From: an uncultured Muribaculaceae bacterium
GTDB lineage: Bacteria > Bacteroidota > Bacteroidia > Bacteroidales > Muribaculaceae
Direction: 5' to 3'
Length of the DNA stretch: 64,000 bases
Assembly (NCBI GenBank): GCA_910586995.1
Contig: CAJUKZ010000002.1
Location: 124,001 to 188,000, forward strand
Each line of letters starts with the position of its first letter. Position 1 is the first letter of the stretch. Below the pieces are notes generated by a model. That model saw only the letters and a list, made by a program, of their open reading frames with translations. It was not told the DNA's origin and searched no databases. This document shows, one piece after another, positions 1 through 8,726 of this stretch. A program made the position numbers and the translations under genes.

Positions 1-80
1 GCGCATTTGCTATGACAGAAAGGCACATGAATGTATAGTCCGGCCATATCGATAATACATCAGTAAATTAGTGATGATCG

Positions 81-3000
81 TTAACTTTGGGTAACTCTAC
101 CGCACATCTCGGCAAAACGGCAGATATTACATATCTGACTGCCCCGCTCACACTGGCTGAAATCCTCGTCAGTATCGAAAATACGTCTTACCAGCTCTAC
201 AAATCCAGGTCTGAATTCACCCAGATAATCAAGGTGAGAATATATGACATCCCCTGCCTCGGACTTACGCACCGGCTTGAAGCCATCGGACATGACTGTA
301 CTTAATTTATAGATATAAGGCTGCACAGGCCGCGGATCGCCGCTTATATCAGTATAAGCCATCGCGTATGTCATAAGTTGGAATACAGCTCCATAGGCAT
401 GGTCTCCGGCACGCGAGGCCAAAGTAGCCATATCGCCGGACAGAAGACCGTCCGATCCGGTCTTATAATCAATGAGCCGCAGACGCTTGCCTACATCTGT
501 AATGTCGACACGGTCTATCGACATCTTGAAACGCACAGCAAGATCAGGAGCAAGTCTCCATACAAACGGCGTGCCGCCAAACTCGGCACGATAGAACTCA
601 AATGGCGTCAACGTTTTTTCCGCCTCAAGCATACTGCACACCGTACGGGTCATTATATCGGCCAGCAACCTTGACTGACCCTTCAATGGCCTGTCTCTTT
701 TTTCGGGCGGCAGATTGTGGAATTCCTTGTTCACCTCCTCACGGATCAACGCCTCGATCATGGTTGTAAGCGGATCACCGGGACGCTTCATGGTCTTCAT
801 TCTCTCGAGCAGATCGTCAGTAATCGTAACCGTATCGGCGTTGCCACGGACATATTCGAATAATTTCTGTGCCACATGATGGACCACATTGCCGTAAGTT
901 ATAGGCGTCATGAATTCCTTTACAGCATCCTCATCGTCGGCATTCCACCGGCGCACATATTGCAGATAGAATTTAAGAGGACATCCTGCAAACGTTTTCA
1001 ATGCCGATGCAGACAGGCATAGTGTACCGCCTTCAAGAAATCCGGCCAACTCACCTGCATCCTTCTTAACCGACAATTGCGGCAGATCCGGCGACGACGG
1101 CTGATATTCCACTGATCTGAACACCACATTTCTGTAGCATCCGAGATATTTCAACTGATATATGTAGCGCGACATTTCGCCAGACGAGATTCCAGACGTG
1201 CGGCTGTCGTAAATGAGGCTTACTTTTCTGGCCCTGGTGAGCAGACGGTAAAAATAATATGAGAAAATACTTTCCTGATGGTCTATCGTGGACATGCAGT
1301 AGCCGCTACGCAAGGCATTTGGAATAAACGTACCTGCATAGTGTTTACGAGGGAATATACGCTCGTTCATGGACAGCATCACAAGATTTTTGAAATCAAG
1401 TGTCCTTGTCTCAAGCATGTTCATAATCTGAAGTCCTCGCAACGGACGTCCGGAGAAATTGATAGTATCAGAGTTTATCATGCTCTCGACAAGAGCGAAA
1501 TATGTCCCGTCCTCCATCCTCACACCATATCTGCGGCACAGTTCATCTATCTCGGACACGGAATTGCGATAGTCTTCGATCACAGCCAACTGACGCTCAT
1601 GTCCCTCCACAGGTCTACCCTCATTCCGCAGCGATTCCATTTTCTCAGTCAGTGTGTCAAGTATTCGGTTCAGGTATACACAGACACCGGTTGAGTCACT
1701 GGAATCCACATCCGCGAAGATAAACGACATAGAAGGATAATTGTCGCGCAAAAGGGATGCCGGCACAGTAAACAGATGACTTTGTATTAACTCCGTTCGG
1801 ATCGCGAAGCATTCATCAGCCGCAAATGCAAGTACGATCGGATGATTCAGCACAGTCAGCACATCCTCATAGAAATAGCTCTGCTCGCCGGAAACCCGCC
1901 TTGCCCTGCCATGCATTCCTATTATTGCCGACATCAGGGAAGCTACCTCGGTATGGCGTTTGGGCATACCGAGGGTTATGTTTATATCGCCGATCGACTC
2001 AGGTATCGAATGCAACAACGGCACAAACACACTGTCGTCGTTCACCACCACACACGTATCTATGGCGTCAGATGGATCCGCTATACTTCCGGAATCGACT
2101 CCTTCCTGAATGATCCTTGCCACTTCCTTGGCCTGCGCGGTATTGCCCGGCACAGCAAGGACTTCAATAGTCGGTTCAGATGCACTGTCGCTGAAATCAA
2201 TGTCGAGCGGGTACAGTGAAGGAAAACGCAGTAGATTCTGCCCGACAAAACGTGTAGCCTGATTATGATGGTTTATCTTATCGGAGGTAATGTCGGCATA
2301 AGTCCTCAGGTCCTTATAGCGTTTTTTGAAAAACGCCGGTGATGAGAAATCCCAATAGAAATCTGCCGAACCAAGTTCCTGCAATCTCTTGAATATTTTC
2401 AACTCACTTGTCGACAGAACATTGAAACCGACGAAAATGTATCTTTTAAATGGCAGATCTTCAGCTTCTGTATGCATGAGAGCCTCAGCAGCATCGCGAT
2501 ACGCCATTCCAGTATAGGTGAGCCCGCGTTTTCTGAGCGAAGATCTGAACTCAATGTATATATCATGAAGTATTTCCCAGAGGCTCAGAAATTTACTCCT
2601 GATAGACCCATCGTCTCCATCGTCCGCTGCATGCATCCAGAAACGGTCTACATCATCGGGATAACCTGATGTAGCTTCATCGACATCACCCCAGAAACGG
2701 CTTACGATCTCACGTTGCTCAGGAGTAAGATAGTCGGCACTGATCTCCTTTAGTCGCTTTATGTTGGTGAACAGAGCGCCGGCATCTACAAGGTAGCGGT
2801 CTACATCGTTGAAGTCGTTGATTATAAGATCGCCCCAGAAACGGAATCTGTCAAAATCACGCAACTGGTCAGTCCTGCCACGGGCTGCCAGTACTTTTCT
2901 ATAGCTGTCGTATAGAGCGAAAATCAATTCATTGCGCGAAGCCTCGACACCAACGGAATACCTCGCCACAAGGTCGCTGATATTGGTAAACGACGGTATG

Positions 3001-3152
3001 AACGCCGGACGTCCGAGTCTGTCGAATTCCTCCAGCACATAACGGCGGAAAAACAACGAACTACGCCTGTTTGGAAAGACAAAACAATATCGACCGAGAT
3101 TATTGATTTCTTCCGGTGCGCAATAGCGGCGCGCTATCTGTCGTAGAAACAT
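81..3152 (-). CDS. AddB-like PD-(D/E)XK nuclease/inactive helicase
   Basis: A 1023-residue protein that resembles the AddB-type subunit of a double-strand-break processing helicase-nuclease. The C-terminal third carries the RecB-family nuclease: a cysteine at about residue 724 (motif AGCPLKFYLQY), the catalytic IDYKTG around 894-899, and a cysteine cluster C1008, C1011, C1017. One early Cys plus a late CxxCxxxxxC is the known iron-sulfur nuclease pattern of AddB. The N-terminal part has a helicase-like fold without an obvious Walker A lysine motif, as in AddB. It starts 3 bases after holB stops, so the two are probably cotranscribed. The AddA-type helicase partner is not in the window and may lie just beyond base 1. 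The general class is secure; the exact subunit name is inferred. Confidence 0.87.
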   Translation of the reverse strand: MFLRQIARRYCAPEEINNLGRYCFVFPNRRSSLFFRRYVLEEFDRLGRPAFIPSFTNISDLVARYSVGVEASRNELIFALYDSYRKVLAARGRTDQLRDFDRFRFWGDLIINDFNDVDRYLVDAGALFTNIKRLKEISADYLTPEQREIVSRFWGDVDEATSGYPDDVDRFWMHAADDGDDGSIRSKFLSLWEILHDIYIEFRSSLRKRGLTYTGMAYRDAAEALMHTEAEDLPFKRYIFVGFNVLSTSELKIFKRLQELGSADFYWDFSSPAFFKKRYKDLRTYADITSDKINHHNQATRFVGQNLLRFPSLYPLDIDFSDSASEPTIEVLAVPGNTAQAKEVARIIQEGVDSGSIADPSDAIDTCVVVNDDSVFVPLLHSIPESIGDINITLGMPKRHTEVASLMSAIIGMHGRARRVSGEQSYFYEDVLTVLNHPIVLAFAADECFAIRTELIQSHLFTVPASLLRDNYPSMSFIFADVDSSDSTGVCVYLNRILDTLTEKMESLRNEGRPVEGHERQLAVIEDYRNSVSEIDELCRRYGVRMEDGTYFALVESMINSDTINFSGRPLRGLQIMNMLETRTLDFKNLVMLSMNERIFPRKHYAGTFIPNALRSGYCMSTIDHQESIFSYYFYRLLTRARKVSLIYDSRTSGISSGEMSRYIYQLKYLGCYRNVVFRSVEYQPSSPDLPQLSVKKDAGELAGFLEGGTLCLSASALKTFAGCPLKFYLQYVRRWNADDEDAVKEFMTPITYGNVVHHVAQKLFEYVRGNADTVTITDDLLERMKTMKRPGDPLTTMIEALIREEVNKEFHNLPPEKRDRPLKGQSRLLADIMTRTVCSMLEAEKTLTPFEFYRAEFGGTPFVWRLAPDLAVRFKMSIDRVDITDVGKRLRLIDYKTGSDGLLSGDMATLASRAGDHAYGAVFQLMTYAMAYTDISGDPRPVQPYIYKLSTVMSDGFKPVRKSEAGDVIYSHLDYLGEFRPGFVELVRRIFDTDEDFSQCERGSQICNICRFAEMCGRVTQS

Positions 3153-3155
3153 CTG

Positions 3156-4280
3156 TCAGCACTTTATAAGCATACACATACGCACGGCCACATCGAACAT
3201 CACGATCTTACTGTTCGTATTGGCACTGATATCCGCTATTGCGGTATCAAAAAGAGACACTATACGGATCACATTCCTCTCGTTTATGAACGGTGAAAAT
3301 TTCCGGCAGAAATCAGCCTCAGCAGCCGTAAGGCTATTCAGGCCGTCGACATTTATGTTGAGTATGAAATTCTCACGCACAAGACGCTGGCAATATGAAA
3401 TAAACCGTATGGCCTGCTCACGTCCGAGCGCGGCCACATCAGCAGACCATGATTTCAGCTCACGCACTTTACGCTGATACGCAAGACGCATAAGAGAGGC
3501 GAACATATCCAGCCACTGACGGGACACATCATCGACGCTTATGAGTTCTATAGCTCTGTTGAGATCACCATCGCTCAATCGTGATATATTATCTGCGGCA
3601 ACTGCATCGATGCCACATCTTCCCGTCAGGTAGGAAGCCACTTCGCTCTCGCTGTAGCGAGGCACTTTCACGCGCTGCAATCTTGAATATATCGTCGGTA
3701 ATATAGCCCCCGGATTGTCGCTCACCATCACAAACATAGAATCGGCAAACGGCTCCTCCACCACTTTCAATATCTTGTTGGAGCATTCCGGCTGCATCCT
3801 TTCAGGAAGCCACATAAGCACAACCTTTCGTTCCGAGGCCACTGCGGTGAGGTTGAGTCTCCGGATAAGTTCAGCACCTTCTGTCACATATATCCTCGGT
3901 TGGGAATTCACATTATCGAGAAGAACAAGCCAATTACGAAAGTCCATAAGAGGATATTCCGTAAGCATGGTTCTCCATTCAGACGCAAACATATCCGACA
4001 CAGTGGACTCCCCTTTCTTTACTACCGGGAAGCTATAAAACGTATCCGGGTGATTGAATCCCTCATGCTGCCGGCACGATGGACAACGCCCGCAACTGTC
4101 TGTGTCGCCCTTGACACGTCCGGTGCAGTGCAGATACTGGACAAAAGCCCGGGCAAGCATCATTTTGGATGTACCGGAAGGTCCTTCAAGCAAAAGTGCA
4201 TGCGGAAGTCTGCGGTCATCCACCATTTCCCGAAGCCTTTGCTTCACATCCTCATGTCCATGTATTTCAGCAAACCTCAT
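3156..4280 (-). CDS. holB: DNA polymerase III delta' subunit (clamp loader)
   Basis: A 374-residue AAA+ protein matching the delta' subunit of the clamp loader, which places the sliding clamp on DNA at the replication fork. The start MRFAEIHGHEDVKQRL is typical. The P-loop region reads GPSGTSK, a poor Walker A, and delta' is known not to need ATP hydrolysis. A zinc module (CGRCPSCRQ) follows around residues 62-70. The length is usual for Bacteroidetes. It sits 14 bases downstream of metF and 3 bases upstream of the AddB-like gene, so a metF-holB-nuclease transcript is likely. Confidence 0.9.
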   Translation of the reverse strand: MRFAEIHGHEDVKQRLREMVDDRRLPHALLLEGPSGTSKMMLARAFVQYLHCTGRVKGDTDSCGRCPSCRQHEGFNHPDTFYSFPVVKKGESTVSDMFASEWRTMLTEYPLMDFRNWLVLLDNVNSQPRIYVTEGAELIRRLNLTAVASERKVVLMWLPERMQPECSNKILKVVEEPFADSMFVMVSDNPGAILPTIYSRLQRVKVPRYSESEVASYLTGRCGIDAVAADNISRLSDGDLNRAIELISVDDVSRQWLDMFASLMRLAYQRKVRELKSWSADVAALGREQAIRFISYCQRLVRENFILNINVDGLNSLTAAEADFCRKFSPFINERNVIRIVSLFDTAIADISANTNSKIVMFDVAVRMCMLIKC

Positions 4281-4294
4281 GCTATCAAAATAAA

Positions 4295-5248
4295 TCAGAA
4301 AACCTGCTTTACGACGGACTGAACCGAGCGTACTGCATTATGCGAATAATAATGTATGTGCTGTATTCCGTGTTCGATTAGATCGCGGCTCTGGTATGCG
4401 GCCCATTCCACGCCCACCTGCTTCACCTGCGAATCATCCTTGCACGCAAGTATCTCGGATACGAGTTCCGACGGAAGGTCCACCTTGAATGTCTTGGGAA
4501 GCAACGACAACTGCCCCATATTGACTATCGGTTTTATTCCCGGAACTATAGGTACGTCTATTCCCGCTGCACGGCACGAATCCACAAAGCTGTAGAACTT
4601 GCTATTGTCGAAAAACATCTGCGTCACGATATATGACGCTCCATTGTCCACCTTGTGTTTCAGCCACTGCAGATCGCTGGCGCTGTTAGGCGCTTCTTCG
4701 TGCTTCTCCGGATAACCGGCCACACCATAGCTGAAATGCTCAGTGGCCGGAATATCCATCTTCGTGCCATCGAGGAAATATCCTTCGTTGAACCTGTTGA
4801 CCTGATGCTGAAGCTCAGATGCATGCGAGTAACCGTTCTCATTGGGTATGAAGCGGCTCTCATGATGCGCCTTGTCACCTCTGAGCAGAAGCAGGTTGTT
4901 TATTCCGAGAAAACTCAGGTCTATCAGTGCATATTCTGTCTCAAGCGCAGAATATCCGCTGCATATTATATGAGGGACAGCCGGAATCTTGTACCTGTTC
5001 TGAATTGCTGCCGCCACTGCCACAGTTCCCGGTCTCGAACGCTCGGACACGCGCTGATACAGACCGTCAGATATGCTTTTATACACCAGTTCGCTGCGGT
5101 GTGTGGTGATATTTATATATTTCGGACCATAGTCCATCAAGGCATCTATATTGCCGAAAAGTCCGGCTATGCTCCTGCCTTTGAGTGGAGGCAGAACCTC
5201 AAACGAGAAGCTCTTTCCCCCGGATATATTACTATTTATGTCAAGCAT
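4295..5248 (-). CDS. metF: Methylenetetrahydrofolate reductase
   Basis: A 317-residue flavoprotein of the MetF family, which reduces 5,10-methylene-THF to 5-methyl-THF for methionine synthesis. The N-terminal FSFEVLPPLKG holds the conserved Glu of the barrel, followed by the folate/FAD stretches HIICSGYS, LLLLRGD and VTQMFFDNSKFYSF, and the family's VPGIKPI segment. Length fits the bacterial enzyme of about 290-320 residues. No S-adenosylmethionine or cobalamin riboswitch is visible in the 34 bases upstream. It lies between the acyltransferase gene and holB on the same strand. Confidence 0.93.
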   Translation of the reverse strand: MLDINSNISGGKSFSFEVLPPLKGRSIAGLFGNIDALMDYGPKYINITTHRSELVYKSISDGLYQRVSERSRPGTVAVAAAIQNRYKIPAVPHIICSGYSALETEYALIDLSFLGINNLLLLRGDKAHHESRFIPNENGYSHASELQHQVNRFNEGYFLDGTKMDIPATEHFSYGVAGYPEKHEEAPNSASDLQWLKHKVDNGASYIVTQMFFDNSKFYSFVDSCRAAGIDVPIVPGIKPIVNMGQLSLLPKTFKVDLPSELVSEILACKDDSQVKQVGVEWAAYQSRDLIEHGIQHIHYYSHNAVRSVQSVVKQVF

Positions 5249-5282
5249 CAGTCACTATGTGTGTATGTGTTTCATTTCTGAA

Positions 5283-6461
5283 TTATCTTGTCTCTCTATG
5301 CACGGATAGAATCTCAGCTTTTCCTGCCATTTGTTCCACGCCAACCACTTTCGCAGGCTTGCCAATTCGCTCTATAGCGATTTTGGGCGCGGACGATGCA
5401 TAAGACATTTCCGTTAATGCTCTGGATCTCTTGCGTGATCCGCCAAGCAACCATTCGCATAGGAACGGCGATGTACGTATAAGCGCACTCACGGCAAGGC
5501 AACCGGCCACGACCGCCACGCTCATCGCTCCTATGATCACCAGTTCGAGAATATCGTTATTTCTATGCCAGAAAAGGCTTTTAAGCTCCGGAATACCTGG
5601 AAGCAGAAACCAGTGTATCATGTATATGTCCAAGGTCCTGCGTCCGACAAACTGCATTATCCGGCTGAGACGTCCATTTGCATTCCAATATTCCCTGTTG
5701 CGCCAGAATGCCGAAAGTACAACCAAAACAATCGAGGAACTTCCGGCCAGACTCAATATCGCCTTGACGTAACCATCAATTTCCAACTCTTTGCTGAAAT
5801 GCGCCAAAGACAGACTTACGGCCGCAAGCAGCACTGCAAATGTCATGCACATATTGCGCTCGAGCATACCGAGAAATTTCGGTTTATTACCTCCGCATAC
5901 AGTTCCACAGACAAAATAAATAAAGAACTTGGACACATTGTCTACAGGAAACCATCTGATCTCGGCCGATGTATCGGAATATATCAGATGCGACACCGGA
6001 CCGAGAATATAGAGCGTCATACCTGCCGTCACAAGCATTATCGTACGCATATGTGGAAAATATCGCCTGCTCAGCGCCGATACAAGATAATACGTGCCAA
6101 GCATTGCAAACAGCGCCAGAGTGAACCAATACCCACCCGGAAAAAACCAGCTCCACGATGTCAGCGTCACAAATAAAGTGAAGAAGACAACAGTCGGTAC
6201 AAGCTCAACGCGCGCCTTGGTCAGCAGACGGCTGACGGTATACGATCCGGTCCACACATCTATGGCTTTGGATGCCACGAAGCCGCTTATGAAGAAAAAC
6301 ATAGGCATGCGCAAAGCCACAAACAATTCCGACACAACCGACGGACTGCCATAAAGGCCAAACGTGACACCACGCACATGGTGGAAGACAACAAGCGTCA
6401 TCGTCAATCCCCTAACTACATCGAGGGTTTTGATTCTATCTGTGGATATAGACCGGTTCAT
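5283..6461 (-). CDS. Acyltransferase 3 family membrane protein
   Basis: A 392-residue polytopic membrane protein of the acyltransferase 3 family, whose members O-acylate sugars or other envelope molecules. The N-terminus RIKTLDVVRGLTMTLVVFHHVRG has the family's R/D and His positions in the first membrane helix (VFHH), and about ten hydrophobic segments follow. The ATG at 6461 (MNRSISTDRIK) is preferred over an in-frame start 13 codons upstream because the family begins close to this motif. The C-terminal 50 residues are polar and not recognised. The substrate cannot be told from the context: metF lies downstream and a small TPR gene upstream. Confidence 0.83.
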   Translation of the reverse strand: MNRSISTDRIKTLDVVRGLTMTLVVFHHVRGVTFGLYGSPSVVSELFVALRMPMFFFISGFVASKAIDVWTGSYTVSRLLTKARVELVPTVVFFTLFVTLTSWSWFFPGGYWFTLALFAMLGTYYLVSALSRRYFPHMRTIMLVTAGMTLYILGPVSHLIYSDTSAEIRWFPVDNVSKFFIYFVCGTVCGGNKPKFLGMLERNMCMTFAVLLAAVSLSLAHFSKELEIDGYVKAILSLAGSSSIVLVVLSAFWRNREYWNANGRLSRIMQFVGRRTLDIYMIHWFLLPGIPELKSLFWHRNNDILELVIIGAMSVAVVAGCLAVSALIRTSPFLCEWLLGGSRKRSRALTEMSYASSAPKIAIERIGKPAKVVGVEQMAGKAEILSVHRETR

Positions 6462-6500
6462 TTCAACCGCAAATTTACAAAAATTTCTCCGCCCTGACAA

Positions 6501-6776
6501 TTACGGATTGAATATGTCAGGATTGAAGAAATCCATAATATTGTATAGCTGATCAAGCGCTATCCCTGCGGGAGAATCCGGATTCAGTTCCAAGGCTCGC
6601 TTATAGTCAGCTATTGCAGCCTTGCTGTCGCCTCTCTGCCAACAGATGCGTCCACGCAAAAACCATGCGTCATCGTTGTCCTTACCAACTCCGGACAGAT
6701 AATCATCCAAAGAGGCTATTGCTTCCTCTGTCCTGCCGGATTCGGCCATCGCCTTAATATTTGTAATATTGAACAT
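6501..6776 (-). CDS. Small tetratricopeptide-repeat protein
   Basis: A 91-residue soluble protein with two TPR units. The second is clear: DDAWFLRGRICWQRGDSKAAIADYKRALELNPDSPAG, with the typical W/L/G/Y/A/P pattern at residues about 36-70. There is no signal peptide, so it is probably a cytoplasmic protein-binding scaffold with an unknown partner. It lies 39 bases upstream of the acyltransferase start and divergent from the phosphatase gene. A minus-strand TAACTTTG at 6820-6813 could be its -10-like box, but no matching upstream box was found. Confidence 0.65.
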   Translation of the reverse strand: MFNITNIKAMAESGRTEEAIASLDDYLSGVGKDNDDAWFLRGRICWQRGDSKAAIADYKRALELNPDSPAGIALDQLYNIMDFFNPDIFNP

Positions 6777-6791
6777 AATTGTCTATTTTTG
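6760..6791 (+). promoter_or_regulatory. Bacteroidetes-type promoter of the phosphatase gene
   Basis: TTTG at 6760-6763 and TATTTTTG at 6784-6791 are separated by 20 bases. This fits the Bacteroides consensus TTTG / TAnnTTTG. Transcription would start near 6798, giving a leader of about 22 bases before the ATG at 6820. The upstream box lies inside the start of the divergent TPR gene. Confidence 0.65.
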
Positions 6792-6819
6792 TCTTATATA
6801 AGTAACAAACTACAAAGTT

Positions 6820-8085
6820 ATGAAACGTTTCAACATCATCGCGGTTCTATCCACCATATTTTTTCTCGCCGGCCACGCCGCCGACCCGACTGCCACGAGA
6901 TACTCTTTTGCCGACTGCCAGGGCAGTTTGCGACCATACCCTACCCCATCATCCGCAGTCACTGTACCAGACTCACTGACGCCGGTATATATAAGCCACG
7001 TAGGACGCCACGGCGCAAGATTTCCATCGTCGGCAAAAAACTCATTGGCAATGCGTGCCGCGCTACTGAAAGCAGACTCCATCGGCACGATCACATCGCT
7101 CGGTCAGGAATTGCTGCGTATCACTAACCTCGTAATATCAGCAAGCGATGGCCGGTGGGGTGCGCTTGACTCTCTCGGTATGGCCGAACAAAGAGGCATA
7201 GCTTCAAGGATGGTAATGAACTTCCCGGAACTATTCGCTTCAGGAGGAAAGATAAATGCCATTTCATCATATTCGCCAAGAGCGATGATGAGTATGTATT
7301 CGTTCACACACCAGATGGACAGGCTTAACAATAAATTTGAATTCACAACGACTACGGGCCGGCAGAATTCCATTCTGATGAGGCCATTCGATGTAGATCA
7401 GGACTATCTGGACTTCAGAAAGTCGAATGAGTGGAAACCGGCCTACGACCTACATATAGCACAGACCTGTCCCACTACAGCAATACGCCGTGTACTTGGC
7501 GAAAAATATCCTTTTGCCGACAAGACTCAGGAACGCGATCTGGCACTTACTGAATATTATGTCATTGCCGGATTAAGTGCAATGGGCATTTCCTACGATC
7601 CTCTGAAACTGTTCACTATCGAGGAATACAACGCTCTCTGGAGTTGCTTCAACATGCGGCAATACCTCCAACGCACGGCTACTACAATCTCCACCGTACC
7701 GGCCGATATAGCCGGTCCTCTTGTTCTGAACATCGTAACCGGTATAGAAGGCATCATTGAAGGTAATAATTCCGCTGTGGCAGACCTCCGGTTCGGACAT
7801 GCCGAGACGCTAATGCCACTGGCCTCACTGCTGCGCCTGCCGGGATGCTACTATCTCACCAACTATTTTGACACCGTAGGCCTACACTGGCGCGACTTTG
7901 ATGTCGTACCTATGGCAGCCAACATCCAGTTCATTCTTTTCAAGACTGACAGCGGCCACTGCTACCTGCGCACCGACTATAATGAACGCCCTGTGAAACT
8001 TATTCCGAACGACGAGCGTATATATCTGCCCTGGAGCGAAGCACGCGATTATATGTTGCGTTGTGTACCGGTCTATATGCAATAG
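6820..8085 (+). CDS. Secreted histidine phosphatase, MINPP/phytase-like
   Basis: A 421-residue branch-2 histidine phosphatase. A signal peptide covers about residues 1-20 (MKRFNIIAVLSTIFFLAGHA). The phosphohistidine motif is SHVGRHGARFPSS with RHGAR at 63-67. The second catalytic motif is FGHAETLMPL with HAE at 327-329, where phytases of the AppA type have HD. The HAE form is known from eukaryotic multiple inositol polyphosphate phosphatase and the Bacteroides thetaiotaomicron homologue BtMinpp, which is of almost the same length. The likely role is dephosphorylation of inositol hexakisphosphate in the periplasm or on secreted vesicles. It is a single gene with its own promoter, convergent with the lipoprotein gene 5 bases away. 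Substrate range is inferred. Confidence 0.83.
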   Translation: MKRFNIIAVLSTIFFLAGHAADPTATRYSFADCQGSLRPYPTPSSAVTVPDSLTPVYISHVGRHGARFPSSAKNSLAMRAALLKADSIGTITSLGQELLRITNLVISASDGRWGALDSLGMAEQRGIASRMVMNFPELFASGGKINAISSYSPRAMMSMYSFTHQMDRLNNKFEFTTTTGRQNSILMRPFDVDQDYLDFRKSNEWKPAYDLHIAQTCPTTAIRRVLGEKYPFADKTQERDLALTEYYVIAGLSAMGISYDPLKLFTIEEYNALWSCFNMRQYLQRTATTISTVPADIAGPLVLNIVTGIEGIIEGNNSAVADLRFGHAETLMPLASLLRLPGCYYLTNYFDTVGLHWRDFDVVPMAANIQFILFKTDSGHCYLRTDYNERPVKLIPNDERIYLPWSEARDYMLRCVPVYMQ

Positions 8086-8090
8086 CTCCT

Positions 8091-8726
8091 CTACTGTTCC
8101 GAAGCAAGCAGCATGATCTCTCCATCATCGCCGCTCACAATCTGATAAAAGACAACATCTCCAAAGGTGGTTTTCTTCACGAAAGCCGCCTTTGTTTTTT
8201 TTCCGCATATATAGAGCAAGTCTTCCTGCGGACGAAACGCCACAGAATTCTCCGGCCGATCAATATCCAAAAAGGATATTTCCGAGGGATCATCCGCTAT
8301 GCAATACATGACGCCTGCTTCGCCAAATTTAAGCGAAAGCGTGCTTGACTCGAAGCGCGGGTTCTTATCTTCGATCTGTGCAGGAGTCAGATCCGGGACA
8401 CCACTTCGTTCGCGCACCTCGATTTTTGCTGTGGCTGTACGGCGATCCGAACCACGCACTGTGAGCGTTGCCGAACCTGTTGCCAAAGCTGTAAGCCTTA
8501 CATTATTTCCATCCACGTTGACACTCACTATCTCTGGATAAACCGTTGCAGTGATGCCGTCAGCACCGCTTACAGTCACTGTGATACTTTCCATTACCTC
8601 AAGCGATATTTCGGATGGCTCGATCACTATGGGTTCCTGTAGATGATAGCCGGCCTTATCCTTACCGCAGGAACATATGAGAATAGCCAAAACAGCAGCT
8701 ATCAGACATTGAATCTTCATAATCAT
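8091..8726 (-). CDS. Lipoprotein with bacterial Ig-like domain
   Basis: A 211-residue protein with a lipoprotein signal (MKIQCLIAAVLAILICSCGKD, lipobox ICSC) and one Ig-like (BIG_2 style) domain at about residues 32-105 (IVIEPSEISLEVMESITVTV to TATAKIEVRER). The remaining 105 residues are not recognised; they contain several Cys-free beta-like stretches. The ATG overlaps the stop of the upstream endonuclease-like gene (ATGA), so translation is probably coupled. It would be attached to the outer or inner membrane. Function is unknown. Confidence 0.72.
   Translation of the reverse strand: MIMKIQCLIAAVLAILICSCGKDKAGYHLQEPIVIEPSEISLEVMESITVTVSGADGITATVYPEIVSVNVDGNNVRLTALATGSATLTVRGSDRRTATAKIEVRERSGVPDLTPAQIEDKNPRFESSTLSLKFGEAGVMYCIADDPSEISFLDIDRPENSVAFRPQEDLLYICGKKTKAAFVKKTTFGDVVFYQIVSGDDGEIMLLASEQ

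Noticed and set aside
1..80. Possible start of a minus-strand gene near base 28 (MCLSVIANA)
   Set aside because: Only nine codons are visible before the window edge, so no gene can be supported.
4655..5281. 208-codon plus-strand frame opposite metF
   Set aside because: It is antisense to an intact metF and carries no recognisable domain.
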